A DNA stretch of 64,000 bases from an uncultured Acidilobus sp. JCHS (GCA_000495735.1 AYMD01000001.1:124001-188000); one strand, 5' to 3'. Counted from the first letter of the stretch, positions 7,955-16,142 are shown. A program made the numbers and translations. Notes: generated by a model not told the origin, from the letters alone.

Positions 7955-8393
7955 CACAACCTTCTCAAGGGTCGACATGGGCTCAGTGGCTGAGGGCGTC
8001 CTGAGGGACCTCTTGCCAGAGTACAGGGTCTTGAGGTACACGGTGCCTGGCATCAAGGACATCCCCGGGGCCGCCAGGAGGCTCATTGACATGGGCTGCG
8101 AGGGGCTGATAACGCTTGGCTGGGTGGGGCCCGCAGAGGTCGACAAGCTGAGCTACCTGGCCATGAGCGTCGGGCTCATAACGTTGTCCGTCCTGACGGG
8201 CAAGGTCATAGTTGACGTAACGGTGCACGAGGACGAGGCCTCGGACCCGAGGGAGCTCAAGGAGATAGCAGTCAACAGGGCCAGGGCGCACGCCGAGAAC
8301 CTGGCCAAGCTCCTGAAGGGCGGCCTTGACGCCCTCAGACCCCTCGCCGGCCAAGGGATCAGGCAGGGGAGGCCTAGCGTGGGCCCCCTATGA
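7914..8393 (+). CDS. ribC: Riboflavin synthase, archaeal type
   Basis: This enzyme joins two molecules of 6,7-dimethyl-8-ribityllumazine to give riboflavin. The archaeal RibC family is unrelated to bacterial RibE and resembles lumazine synthase. The opening VGVIDTTFSRVDMG is the hallmark of the family, followed by IPGAARRLIDMGCEGLITLGW, and then the VTVHEDEA loop. The 159-residue length is normal. The TTG at 7914 is the first in-frame start and adds nine residues before the conserved strand. The true start could be closer to it. It overlaps ribB, and its stop overlaps the convergent DUF2250 gene by 6 bp. A ribH gene is not in this window. Confidence 0.9.
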   Translation: MRPAGETKCVGVIDTTFSRVDMGSVAEGVLRDLLPEYRVLRYTVPGIKDIPGAARRLIDMGCEGLITLGWVGPAEVDKLSYLAMSVGLITLSVLTGKVIVDVTVHEDEASDPRELKEIAVNRARAHAENLAKLLKGGLDALRPLAGQGIRQGRPSVGPL

Positions 8394-9023
8394 GGTTCTC
8401 CTGAGGCCGCTGTACCTTATCAGCATCTTCGTCAGCTCGCTGACCCTGTAGTACACGTGGTGCGTCCTGGTCTCCGGCTTTGGCTTGGCCCTCCTGTGGG
8501 AGGACTTGATCACCTTCTCCTTCACTTTGGCTACTAACCCCAGGGACTCAAGCCTGTCCAGTAGGTCAACAGTGTTGCAGGGCGTGTCCTCAACTACCTT
8601 GGCTAGGGTCCCTGCGTGCTCGTTCTCGGCCTCGAAGAGGAAGAGAAGGAGCCTGAGGACGTTCCTGTGACCCACCAGCCAGTCAAAGTATTCCGAGAGC
8701 TTCGCAGGGTTCCTCGTCAGCTCCCTGGCCAGCTCCTCGCCCTCCCTGCTCAGCTCATAGTAAATGTGGTGCTTATGGACCTCGTCAGACAGCTTGAACC
8801 TGGCCTCGCTACGCTTTATCGAGGAACCCCCGATGCGCCTCTGTATAAGACCTTTGGCCTCGAGCCTGTCAAGCTCCTCAAGGACCCTCTCAATAGGCAC
8901 CTCGGCGACCCTTGATATCGAGCCCGCGTAGTCGACGTTGGCCCTCCTGAGGTGAAAGAGTATGTAGAGCCCTAGGGGGCTGAGCTCCCTCAGCCTACCG
9001 CCAACGTTGTCCTGGCCCTCCAA
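8388..9023 (-). CDS. Two-domain DUF2250 winged-helix regulator
   Basis: A 211-residue protein made of two copies of the archaeal DUF2250 domain, which has a winged-helix fold. Copy one (about 12-95) has SPLGLYILFHLRRANVDYAG and ends KHHIYYELSREG; copy two (about 110-205) repeats LLLFLFEAENEHAGTLAKVV and ends THHVYYRVSEL. Each has the ordered helix-turn-helix, a recognition helix with LDRLEAKGL or LDRLESLGL, and a basic wing. It is probably a DNA-binding transcription regulator. Its target cannot be seen, but the divergent DUF72 gene starts 46 bp away and could be controlled from the shared region. Confidence 0.8.
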   Translation of the reverse strand: MEGQDNVGGRLRELSPLGLYILFHLRRANVDYAGSISRVAEVPIERVLEELDRLEAKGLIQRRIGGSSIKRSEARFKLSDEVHKHHIYYELSREGEELARELTRNPAKLSEYFDWLVGHRNVLRLLLFLFEAENEHAGTLAKVVEDTPCNTVDLLDRLESLGLVAKVKEKVIKSSHRRAKPKPETRTHHVYYRVSELTKMLIRYSGLRRTS

Positions 9024-9069
9024 CCCTCCCTACCTTTAAGGCCTCTCTCACCTGAATAAGTCTTGGTCC

Positions 9070-9777
9070 TTGAAGGCCCTGGTAGGGACCTCAGGCTGGC
9101 TCTACGACTGGAACGAGGGAGGGGACCTCAGGTGGTACGTCGAGAACAGCGGCCTGAACGCCGTTGAGCTAAACGCCTCCTTCTACAGGTTCCCGTTCCC
9201 AAGCCAGGTCAAGGGCTGGTCCAGGACGGGCGCCAGCCTGAGGTGGGCAATCAAGGTCCACAGGTCTGTGACCCACGTACACAGGCTCAACGAGAGGGCG
9301 CTGGAGGTCTGGGGGAAGTTCAGGGCGCTCTTCAGGCCCATGGAGCCCCTCATCGACTTCTACCTCTTTCAGATGCCTCCTAACTTCGCGGCGACTGATG
9401 ACGACATTTCAAGGCTTCAGGCCCTTTCGAGGCTTGCTGGCGAGGGCCCCAGGTTCGCTGTCGAGTTCAGGCACCCCTCCTGGTTCGCTGAGGACAAGGT
9501 CAAGGAGGTCTCGGACCTGGGCCTCGTCTTCGTCTCCATCAGCTCCCCCATGGGGACCTACTTGTTCAGGAGCAGGGACACGGTCTACCTTAGGATGCAC
9601 GGCACCAGCGCCTGGTACGCCCACGAGTACAGCAGGGAGGAGCTTGATGACATCATTAAGATGGTGCTGGGCCTGTCGCCGAGGGAGGTCTACGTGTTCT
9701 TCAATAACGACCACTGGATGCTTGAGAACGCCAGGTACACCCTTGCGAGGCTCAGGGAGCTCGCAGGGGGCCAGTGA
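9070..9777 (+). CDS. DUF72 family protein
   Basis: A soluble TIM-barrel protein of 235 residues belonging to DUF72 (YecE-like). The opening VGTSGWLYDWNEGGDLRWYV and the ELNASFYRFPFPSQVKGW segment are typical, as are the RWAIKVHRSVTH strand, the EFRHPSW motif and the YLRMHGTSAWYAHEYS segment near the end. The biochemical role of DUF72 is unknown, although a metal- or sugar-binding barrel has been suggested. The start is TTG at 9070. The gene is divergent from the DUF2250 regulator and overlaps the convergent AsnB-like gene by 26 bp. Confidence 0.85.
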   Translation: MKALVGTSGWLYDWNEGGDLRWYVENSGLNAVELNASFYRFPFPSQVKGWSRTGASLRWAIKVHRSVTHVHRLNERALEVWGKFRALFRPMEPLIDFYLFQMPPNFAATDDDISRLQALSRLAGEGPRFAVEFRHPSWFAEDKVKEVSDLGLVFVSISSPMGTYLFRSRDTVYLRMHGTSAWYAHEYSREELDDIIKMVLGLSPREVYVFFNNDHWMLENARYTLARLRELAGGQ

Positions 9778-10762
9778 CCCTGTACAGCTCGTCGCTGTAG
9801 ACCGAGACAGCGCCTTTGCCTACGTAAGCCCCGCAGAACGGGCAGTGGTCTTCATGAAGCTGCCTCCCGCAGACAGGGCACGACGAGCCCTCCTTATGCC
9901 TGGGCGGCAGGGAAAGCCCAAGGGTTAACCTTCTCTTCAGCAGGTATGCGTGAGGGTAGGACGGGACGGCTATTGATGTGGCCCTGGCCAGCGACACCGC
10001 CTCCTCTGTAGTTATGAGCCTCCTCATGGAGTCCAGGAGGAGCTCAACGCCGCTGCCCCTGGTTATCGGGTCCTTGGGCCTCCAGGCCACTTCGACCAGG
10101 CCGTGCGCCTCTAGGGCCAGCCTCAAGAGGTACTTGCCGAAGGGCCTTCCCCTTACGGGCCTGACCGTGCAGCCTGGGCTTGCCCTGAGGGCTATCTCCT
10201 TGGCCCGCTGTGAGTAGAGGGGCAGATACACTCTGACTTCAAGGCGCGATCCCATGGGGACGGAGTTGAAGAAAGCCCCCCTGATAACTTTCTCGAGCCA
10301 CTCGCTCAGCCTCCCGGGGTCAGCGTCAAGGAGGAAGTCATAGCCAATGAAGAGCTCGTCACCGCCGTCGCCCGTGGCCACGCACTTGGAGCCCAGCCCC
10401 CTCGCCTTGGCTAGGCCTAGACACACGGCTGAGGCCGAGATAACCTCTATGGGGTCTATGGTCTCTATGGCTGTCAGTGCCTCGTCAGCGCACCTCATCG
10501 CCTCCTCGATGGTTGGCCTCACCTTGACTAGCTCCAGGCCCAGCCTGCTGGCAACCAGGTCTACATAGGCTTCATCCCTTGAGCCAGGGAAGAGCACAGT
10601 TATCAGCCTGGGCCTGAGGCCTGCCTTGACCGCGGACAGCGCGACGAAGCTGGTGTCTATGCCGCCGCTGAAGAGTATTGTATCGCAGCCCCTTGACCTA
10701 AGCTCATCACCAACGGCTCTCATTAGGTCAAGGGCTAGGCTAAGGCATGCGTCGGGCTCCAT
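9752..10762 (-). CDS. AsnB-like ATP-PPi synthetase with C-terminal zinc ribbon
   Basis: A 336-residue protein with the PP-loop ATP pyrophosphatase domain of asparagine synthase. The loop ILFSGGIDTSF (residues 29-39) binds pyrophosphate, and ATGDGGDELFIGYDF (about 128-142) is the second AsnB signature. It lacks the N-terminal glutaminase domain, so it must use ammonia, a partner amidotransferase or a different nucleophile. The C-terminus adds a zinc ribbon, CPVCGRQLHEDHCPFCG (near 292-308). The gene ends the minus-strand run that contains the cobalamin genes, 24 bp after cbiB. Whether it takes part in corrinoid amidation, tRNA modification or asparagine synthesis cannot be told from sequence. 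Confidence 0.75.
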   Translation of the reverse strand: MEPDACLSLALDLMRAVGDELRSRGCDTILFSGGIDTSFVALSAVKAGLRPRLITVLFPGSRDEAYVDLVASRLGLELVKVRPTIEEAMRCADEALTAIETIDPIEVISASAVCLGLAKARGLGSKCVATGDGGDELFIGYDFLLDADPGRLSEWLEKVIRGAFFNSVPMGSRLEVRVYLPLYSQRAKEIALRASPGCTVRPVRGRPFGKYLLRLALEAHGLVEVAWRPKDPITRGSGVELLLDSMRRLITTEEAVSLARATSIAVPSYPHAYLLKRRLTLGLSLPPRHKEGSSCPVCGRQLHEDHCPFCGAYVGKGAVSVYSDELYRVTGPLRAP

Positions 10763-10786
10763 AGCGGCCCTGGCTGGGCGCTCACA

Positions 10787-11740
10787 CTAGCTTAAAACAA
10801 GTATGAGAGCCGACATTATCACGGCCGCCAGGGCGATAGTTATTGTTGACACCATGAGCGACCTCTTAACGTCCTCGGCCCCTGGCAATCTTCCGGCCTC
10901 GGGGCAGAGGGTGTAGGAGCCCCTCTTCTCGAGCAAGACCCCCAGCGCCCCGGCCATGGCCGACATTGGGTGACCGGCGTTGACGCTCTCCGTCAGCCTT
11001 CTACACCTAAGCCACGCCCTCAGGCTATACCTAACGCCTCCGCCGGCTATGGGGGCCGAGAGCGCTATGAGGAGCGCCGTCAGCCTAGCTGGCACGAAGT
11101 TGATAGCGGTGTCAGCCCTGGCGCTCACAAACCCCACGTCGGCGTGGTCAGGGTCCCTGAAGCCCACGGCGCCGTCAAGGGTGTTGGCGACCCTCTGCGC
11201 CAGGGCCCCTATGGGACCAAGGAGCGCCAGCCAGAACAGCGGCGAGACTAGCCCGTCCACGAGGCTCTCAGCAAGCGACTCCACAGCCGCTGACGCGACG
11301 TGCCCTGCGTCCTCTCCTGACAAGTCCCTCCTGACGAGGCCCTGGGCCCAGGCCCTGGCCTCTGTCAGCCTACCTGTGGCTAACGACCTCCACACGTTCT
11401 CAACAGTGTCCAGGAGGAGCCTTATGGATATCGAGGTCTTTATGACGTAGCCGGCCACCACAATCCACGCTATGGGCCCTGCGAGCCAGGCCGCCAGGAG
11501 GGCGGCAGCGTACACTGTTATGTGAAGGGCCATCACGGTCAGCCAGAGGACGGCGCCCCAGGCCCTTGACGCCCTTGGCCTGTAGAGCCTCATGGCTAGT
11601 ACGAAGGAGGTGTGCACCGGGTGAACTCTTAACAGGAGGCCGCTGTGGTAGGGGTAGACGGCATCCATCGTCACGGCCACGGCAAGGGCTGCCAAAAGGT
11701 AGAGGGGGCCAGGGTAAAGGAAGGCGAGGCCTAGGCCCAA
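10787..11740 (-). CDS. cbiB: Adenosylcobinamide-phosphate synthase
   Basis: CbiB joins adenosylcobyric acid to (R)-1-aminopropan-2-ol or its phosphate, in the membrane. The protein has 317 residues and about five hydrophobic helices. Family landmarks are the N-terminal DAVYPYHSG segment, the central AESLVDGLVSPLFW, and DGAVGFRDPDHADVGFVSARADTAINFVPARL. The closing GHPMSAMAGALGVLLEKRGSY is also typical. The first 10 bp overlap the end of cobS. It is the last clear cobalamin gene of the operon; the AsnB-like gene follows after 24 bp. Confidence 0.93.
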   Translation of the reverse strand: MGLGLAFLYPGPLYLLAALAVAVTMDAVYPYHSGLLLRVHPVHTSFVLAMRLYRPRASRAWGAVLWLTVMALHITVYAAALLAAWLAGPIAWIVVAGYVIKTSISIRLLLDTVENVWRSLATGRLTEARAWAQGLVRRDLSGEDAGHVASAAVESLAESLVDGLVSPLFWLALLGPIGALAQRVANTLDGAVGFRDPDHADVGFVSARADTAINFVPARLTALLIALSAPIAGGGVRYSLRAWLRCRRLTESVNAGHPMSAMAGALGVLLEKRGSYTLCPEAGRLPGAEDVKRSLMVSTITIALAAVIMSALILVLS

Positions 11741-12426
11741 CCAGCCATCACCAGCAGCGACGTGACCTCAGAGGCCTCTATTGAGAAGCCCAACACGTCA
11801 CCGTTCACGAAGCCCAGCCTCCTATTTGCGTCATGGGCTATCACGAACGCTGCGGCCAGGCCCACGAGCCCGAGCAACGAGACCACGTTCAGCAGGGCCA
11901 GGGGGGCCAGGCAGAGGGCTGTGATAGTCAAGTTCAGCAGCAGTTTCCTGGGCCTCTTGGCCTCAGCAGTTATCAGCCTCGCCATGCCGTCGTAGGGCTC
12001 CTCGTAACCTATGGAGGACGTAATGTACGCTGACTCCAGGCCTGTGACATATGAGGCCACCACGAGGACTGGGTGACCAGCGAGGTAGTAGAAGGCCGAG
12101 AACCTGGCGACTATTAGCACCGCGGCCGTCACAACGCCAAAGGCCCCCCTCCTCGGGTCCTTCAATACCCTTAGCGCCTCCTCGCCCCTAGCCCTTGAGC
12201 CTAGTACATCACCGTAGTCCGAGGACCCGTCGAGGTGCATGGCGCCCGTTAACAGGACGTGCGCTATCAACATGACGGCCGCCGCCAGGAGGGGCCTCTG
12301 CCTGAGCGGGAAGCCTACGGCTGCGACTATGGCGCCTTCGAGGAGCCCCACTGCCGGGACGGCGTAAAATGACAGGGCCGCTCCAGGTTTAGAGCCCCTG
12401 CTAGGGATGGTGGTCAGTAAGGATAT
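11731..12426 (-). CDS. cobS: Adenosylcobinamide-GDP ribazoletransferase
   Basis: CobS transfers the alpha-ribazole (or its phosphate) onto adenosylcobinamide-GDP at the membrane. The conserved acidic motif is HLDGSSDYGDVL, followed by LKDPRRGAFGVV. The first usual start in frame is a GTG at 12351, but the frame continues upstream with LLTTIPSRG and ALSFYAVPAVGLLEGAI. This matches the family's (F/L)xTRxP and FPLxGLLxG N-terminus, so the protein must begin earlier. Between the previous in-frame stop and that GTG there is no ATG, GTG or TTG. A GGTGA (ending 12431) precedes an ATA codon at 12424-12426 by four bases, and I use that ATA as the tentative start. Confidence 0.85.
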   Translation of the reverse strand: MSLLTTIPSRGSKPGAALSFYAVPAVGLLEGAIVAAVGFPLRQRPLLAAAVMLIAHVLLTGAMHLDGSSDYGDVLGSRARGEEALRVLKDPRRGAFGVVTAAVLIVARFSAFYYLAGHPVLVVASYVTGLESAYITSSIGYEEPYDGMARLITAEAKRPRKLLLNLTITALCLAPLALLNVVSLLGLVGLAAAFVIAHDANRRLGFVNGDVLGFSIEASEVTSLLVMAGWA

Positions 12427-12430
12427 GAGG

Positions 12431-13513
12431 TCACCTAGGCCCGTAGGCCAACACCTCGCTTACAGCCCTCACGAGCCTGTCGTTCTCAGGCGGCGTCCTC
12501 ACCGAGACCCTTGAGAACAAGGGGCCGAGGCCGTAGAACGAGGAGCAGTCCCTAACGTAAATTCCCCTCTTAACGAGCTCCTGCTGGAAGAGGGGGTTCT
12601 GAACAGCGTCATGTCTTATCATCACGAACGGTGCCTCGCCCTCGTATGCCTCTGCCCCGGCTTTCCTCAGCCCCCTAGAGAGCCTTGGCCTCTCCGACTG
12701 GACCAGCCTGGCCCCCTCCTCAACGTGCCTCCTGGCCCTCTCATCCCTCAGGAACCTGGAGAAGGCGCAGGCCGTGATCGAGTCAACGGGCCAGGCCTGA
12801 AGGGCGCTGACGAACTTCTCGAGCAGCCTCAGGTTGGCGGTGGCCAGGACGCCTAGCCTGAGCCCTGGCGTCGAGAAGGCCTTCGTGAGCGACCTCAGTA
12901 TAACTAGGTCCTCCCTTGGCCTCAGCGCAGGGCCCGGCGAGAGGTCAATAAAGGCCTCGTCAACTATTAATATGGAGTCCCGAGGTAGCCTTGAGGAGAG
13001 GTCATCTATTACGCTGATCGGGGCTAGATAGCCTGTTGGGTTGTTAGGCCTTGATATTACGACAACGAGGGGCTTTAGGGCCTGAGAGGCCTCCTTAATA
13101 ACATCATCGACGTCGAGCGTGAACGAGCTCCCCTCGCGCGTGAGCAGCGCCCTCCTGAGGTCAATTCCAAGTACCCTCGCCATGGCCTCATGGTCGCCAA
13201 AGTTGGGCTCAACTACGACAAGGGACCTGGCCTGGAGGACGAGGGGCGCTAGGCTCAGCGCCTCAGCGGCCCCGTTAAGGGGCACCAGCTGCTCCTGATC
13301 GAAGCCGAGGAATGACGAGAGTGACTCGTAGAGGTCCCTGTAAAGCCACGTGGGGTACGAGGAGTAGACGCCCTCAGCTGCACAGCCCAACACATAACTT
13401 ATGAGGTCGGCTGGCGGGCCCAACGGGTTAGAGGGCGAGCTGAAGTCAAGGAGGCCAGTAGGGGCGCCTCCGTGAGTCCTACTAAGCAGGCCTACACCTG
13501 GCAAGCGCCTCAC
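12431..13513 (-). CDS. PLP aminotransferase-fold enzyme, probable threonine-phosphate decarboxylase
   Basis: A 360-residue fold-type I PLP enzyme of the histidinol-phosphate aminotransferase group. Visible signatures are LLDFSSPSNPLGPP near the N-terminus, the cofactor-binding SRPNNPTGYL, the DEAFIDLSPG segment, and SLTKAFSTPGLRLG with the PLP lysine. Within a cobalamin operon, between cobY and cobS, the likely job is CobD: decarboxylation of L-threonine O-3-phosphate to aminopropanol phosphate, the linker used by CbiB. A true histidinol-phosphate aminotransferase cannot be excluded by motifs alone. The start overlaps the end of cobY by 32 bp and the stop leads straight into cobS. Confidence 0.75.
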   Translation of the reverse strand: MRRLPGVGLLSRTHGGAPTGLLDFSSPSNPLGPPADLISYVLGCAAEGVYSSYPTWLYRDLYESLSSFLGFDQEQLVPLNGAAEALSLAPLVLQARSLVVVEPNFGDHEAMARVLGIDLRRALLTREGSSFTLDVDDVIKEASQALKPLVVVISRPNNPTGYLAPISVIDDLSSRLPRDSILIVDEAFIDLSPGPALRPREDLVILRSLTKAFSTPGLRLGVLATANLRLLEKFVSALQAWPVDSITACAFSRFLRDERARRHVEEGARLVQSERPRLSRGLRKAGAEAYEGEAPFVMIRHDAVQNPLFQQELVKRGIYVRDCSSFYGLGPLFSRVSVRTPPENDRLVRAVSEVLAYGPR

Positions 13514-14015
13514 CGTAGTCCTCAGGCGTGTTAACGTTCACCAGATCCCACTCAACGTTAACGTCTACCCATGGTCCAGGCCGGCTGTCCTTGAAGACCG
13601 AGATGCCGACGTACCTCCCCCTGTCAATAACGGACACTACTGGTTCCTCGAGCTCCATGGACCTCTCGGCTAGCCATAGCAGCATGTCTGACGTGAGGCC
13701 CACGAGGTCTCCGGGCAACGTTATTAATGGTCTGACCCTTATAGTCTCCAGCATCAGGCCTATATCGGCCTCGTAGCCTGCCCCGTTGGTCACTACTAGC
13801 GAGGCGTTAGGGGGCAGGCCGAGCGAGCGGGCCCAGGTTAGTCCTTCTTGACTTAAAGTTATGAGGACCCTCCTTGAGACCTTGGAGGCTGGCCTAGCGA
13901 CGTGTTCAAGGAGAGGAAGGCCGCAGACCTCTACGAAGGGCTTTGAGGGCCCCCAGAGCCTCGTCCCCTTGCCTCCAGCCATGACCAGCGCCACCTCAAA
14001 GCGGGGGCCGCTCAC
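13482..14015 (-). CDS. cobY: GTP:adenosylcobinamide-phosphate guanylyltransferase
   Basis: CobY is the archaeal non-orthologous replacement for bacterial CobU and makes adenosylcobinamide-GDP from the phosphate and GTP. The 177-residue protein has the nucleotidyltransferase fold with an N-terminal loop VMAGGKGTRLWGPSKPF (residues 11-27). The catalytic Asp is in LITLPGDLVGL, and the closing substrate segment is WDLVNVNTPEDYG. It lacks any kinase domain, as expected. Its start overlaps the stop of the upstream cbiZ-cobZ gene by four bases (ATGA type), and its 3' end overlaps the aminotransferase gene. Confidence 0.9.
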   Translation of the reverse strand: MSGPRFEVALVMAGGKGTRLWGPSKPFVEVCGLPLLEHVARPASKVSRRVLITLSQEGLTWARSLGLPPNASLVVTNGAGYEADIGLMLETIRVRPLITLPGDLVGLTSDMLLWLAERSMELEEPVVSVIDRGRYVGISVFKDSRPGPWVDVNVEWDLVNVNTPEDYGEALARCRPA

Positions 14016-15091
14016 GGAGTCCTCCCTCTCAGCAACACGTCATAGACCCTGGAGAGGGCTGACGAGACGAGGGAGGCGGCCACGTCGTCCTCGAACATGG
14101 GCAGATTCGCAAGCGATAGGTCGAGCTTCTCCTTCATGGAGTCAGCCCAGTAAGTGGCTGTCAGGGCCTTGAAGCCGTTTATGTAGAGGCTTAGCGCTGT
14201 CGCCAGGAGCTCGTCGGCTATGACCTTCTTAGTATCCTGCTCGAACTCCTCCGCGCTGAGGCCAGGGATGAGGCCCGCTGACCCAACTATATCAAGTTCC
14301 CTCGCCGCAACGAGGAAGGCCCAGACGTTGGGATCGGACAGGAGGTCCCTCAGCGTGGCCATCACGAGCCTCCCGACCTCCTCGTCTGGCACTCCAGGTA
14401 CAGGGGCTCTCTTGTAGAGGACCATAGCGTCAGAGGTCAGCTCATCAAGCGTGAGCCCGAGGACCGAGCGTAAGACGTCCTCGGGCCTCCTCTGGGTGCT
14501 TGTAACGACCCTGTAGACAAGTGACGCCGCCTTCCCGCCAACGCTGGTGGAGGGGCCCGCCCACATGTAGCCCTTTGCGTCATAGAAGGCGGCCACGGCC
14601 ACCGCGTCGCTCACGGTGCCTGTGGCCCTTCCGTTGCACCTGAGCAGGAGGTCAGCGGCTGCCGCAGCCTTAGCCTCCGAGACTGTCCTGAATAGGTCAA
14701 GGAGGCCCTGCACGGTCAGCGCGTCCGGGACCCAGGCCACGACGTTAATTGTTGAAGCTCTGAGAGGCTGGTAGCGGGCGCCCATTTTGGGACAGGCCGG
14801 GTTGGTGAGCCCCACGGTAGCAACAGCTCCGTACTCCCCATCTTGGGCGAGGCGGTACTCCCTCACGTTGGCGGCCGTCAACATGACGGGGTCCTCGGGG
14901 TCGAGGCCTAGCTCGGCTCTGACGGAGTCCTTTAGCTCCTCGGGCTTCGAGAGGTCAACGCCTTCGTCAACTTGGTAGACGGCAACCCTTGAGGAGACCA
15001 CGAGCCCCTTTAGGTGGGCGGTTGTGGCTATGTGCCTTGGCGTCTCGAACTCTACGACCAGCGCTCTGTCAGAGAGGCTTAGCTCCACCAA
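14012..15091 (-). CDS. cbiZ: Adenosylcobinamide amidohydrolase fused to a CobZ/PgpA-like domain
   Basis: The N-terminal two thirds (about 1-215) match CbiZ, which cleaves the aminopropanol arm of adenosylcobinamide so that adenosylcobyric acid can re-enter synthesis. Landmarks include VVSSRVAVYQVDEGV, ATVGLTNPACPKMGA and INVVAWVPDALT, followed by DAVAVAAFYD. From about residue 225 a second domain begins with LRDLLSDPNVWAFLVAAREL and continues through VIADELLATALSLYINGFKA and LPMFEDDVAASLVSSALSRVYD. This reads like the phosphatidylglycerophosphatase-A-type domain of archaeal CobZ, the alpha-ribazole-phosphate phosphatase. If so, one polypeptide covers salvage entry and the last dephosphorylation. 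The CobZ part is an inference from pattern memory. Confidence 0.8.
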   Translation of the reverse strand: MVELSLSDRALVVEFETPRHIATTAHLKGLVVSSRVAVYQVDEGVDLSKPEELKDSVRAELGLDPEDPVMLTAANVREYRLAQDGEYGAVATVGLTNPACPKMGARYQPLRASTINVVAWVPDALTVQGLLDLFRTVSEAKAAAAADLLLRCNGRATGTVSDAVAVAAFYDAKGYMWAGPSTSVGGKAASLVYRVVTSTQRRPEDVLRSVLGLTLDELTSDAMVLYKRAPVPGVPDEEVGRLVMATLRDLLSDPNVWAFLVAARELDIVGSAGLIPGLSAEEFEQDTKKVIADELLATALSLYINGFKALTATYWADSMKEKLDLSLANLPMFEDDVAASLVSSALSRVYDVLLRGRTP

Positions 15092-16109
15092 GGCTCAGCA
15101 GCCTCCCGTACTCCTCATAGATTGCCCTCTTCATGACGTCGTAGCCGACCCCCATCATGTTCGCTAGAACCGCGGTTCCGCCGGCGCCAACCCCCTCCTT
15201 GACGAAGTCCTCCTCATACATGGCCAGCCCCCTGTATGGCGAGTCGGAGAAGTCAAGGTCAGCCACGAGGAGCCGGACGCCCAGACCTACATCTTTAGCT
15301 ATGGCCCTTATGTCAGCCGATCTGTCCTCAGCTATCCACCTGGTCGTGGCCACGGCGACTCTGCTGGGGTCAAGCCTGCCAAGGGACCTCATTATTGACA
15401 GGACGGCCCCCATCTGGGTGCCGCCTGCCAACATTACCTGGGCGCCCCTGCTGAGAGCCCCTGAGGCTATGCCTGCCATGGCCACATGGACAGGGTCTCC
15501 TACTATGTCGACGAGCCTGAGGGGGTCACTGACGCCCTTGGCTCTCGAGAGGGCCCTGAGGACTATCTGCCTCTTGATGACCTTCGGGTTATCTGGGGAG
15601 GCGCTGCTGACAAGCCTAACGCCCTCAAAGCCTAACGCCGTCATGACGGCTGCCGCCACAGTGGTGCCGCCAGGTATACTCTCGCCTATCAGGATCAGGT
15701 CATGTCCTCGGGCCACCATAGCCCCCAGGGACTCCCCCTCGGAGAAGAGGGCGGCTGCGGTGCCTGGGGGCAGGGCGTCCTGCTCAGCGATATCGTTGCC
15801 AGGCCTCGCTGAGGGAAGCTTCACGTGAGGGGCCTTAATTCCGTAGTAGGTGCCTGCGTCAACTATGAGGTAAGGGACGTCAACTAGTTGAAGTACGGCC
15901 CTCGTGAGTACAGCGGGGGTCGGGAGGCCCTCTGGGCTCACCGGTACGATGTTAAGAGTCCTGGGCATGCCAAGGGCCAGGTACTCCAGGTCGAGCGTGG
16001 GCGTGTAGAGTGTGCCCTCAGGCGAGGGCCCTGCGATGCTGACGCCAGGCCTCAGGGACGTTAAGGTCGAGCCGCCGACGTAAACAGCTATGGGCCTCAA
16101 CCGCACCAT
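15069..16109 (-). CDS. cobT: CobT-family nicotinate-nucleotide:base phosphoribosyltransferase
   Basis: CobT activates the lower-ligand base as its alpha-ribotide, using nicotinate mononucleotide as donor. This is the archaeal form of about 350 residues (346 here). The signature GESIPGGTTVAAAVMTALG lies near residues 141-159, with DNPKVIKRQIVLRAL behind it and the glycine-rich MLAGGTQMGAVLSIM later. It is the first gene of the minus-strand cobalamin operon. A TATA element (16131-16142) lies so close that the ATG at 16109 must be at or within two bases of the transcription start, so the message is leaderless. The 3' end overlaps the cbiZ-cobZ gene by 23 bp. Confidence 0.92.
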   Translation of the reverse strand: MVRLRPIAVYVGGSTLTSLRPGVSIAGPSPEGTLYTPTLDLEYLALGMPRTLNIVPVSPEGLPTPAVLTRAVLQLVDVPYLIVDAGTYYGIKAPHVKLPSARPGNDIAEQDALPPGTAAALFSEGESLGAMVARGHDLILIGESIPGGTTVAAAVMTALGFEGVRLVSSASPDNPKVIKRQIVLRALSRAKGVSDPLRLVDIVGDPVHVAMAGIASGALSRGAQVMLAGGTQMGAVLSIMRSLGRLDPSRVAVATTRWIAEDRSADIRAIAKDVGLGVRLLVADLDFSDSPYRGLAMYEEDFVKEGVGAGGTAVLANMMGVGYDVMKRAIYEEYGRLLSLGGAKPL

Positions 16110-16130
16110 CTGGATACGGTAGCCAGAACT

Positions 16131-16142
16131 AAAAATTTAAGG
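16131..16142 (-). promoter_or_regulatory. TATA box of the cobalamin operon
   Basis: On the minus strand this reads CCTTAAATTTTT, an archaeal BRE/TATA-type element centred about 27 bases before the ATG of cobT at 16109. The spacing implies a leaderless transcript. No inverted repeat that could act as an operator is obvious beside it, and no cobalamin riboswitch can fit between TATA and start. Confidence 0.6.
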
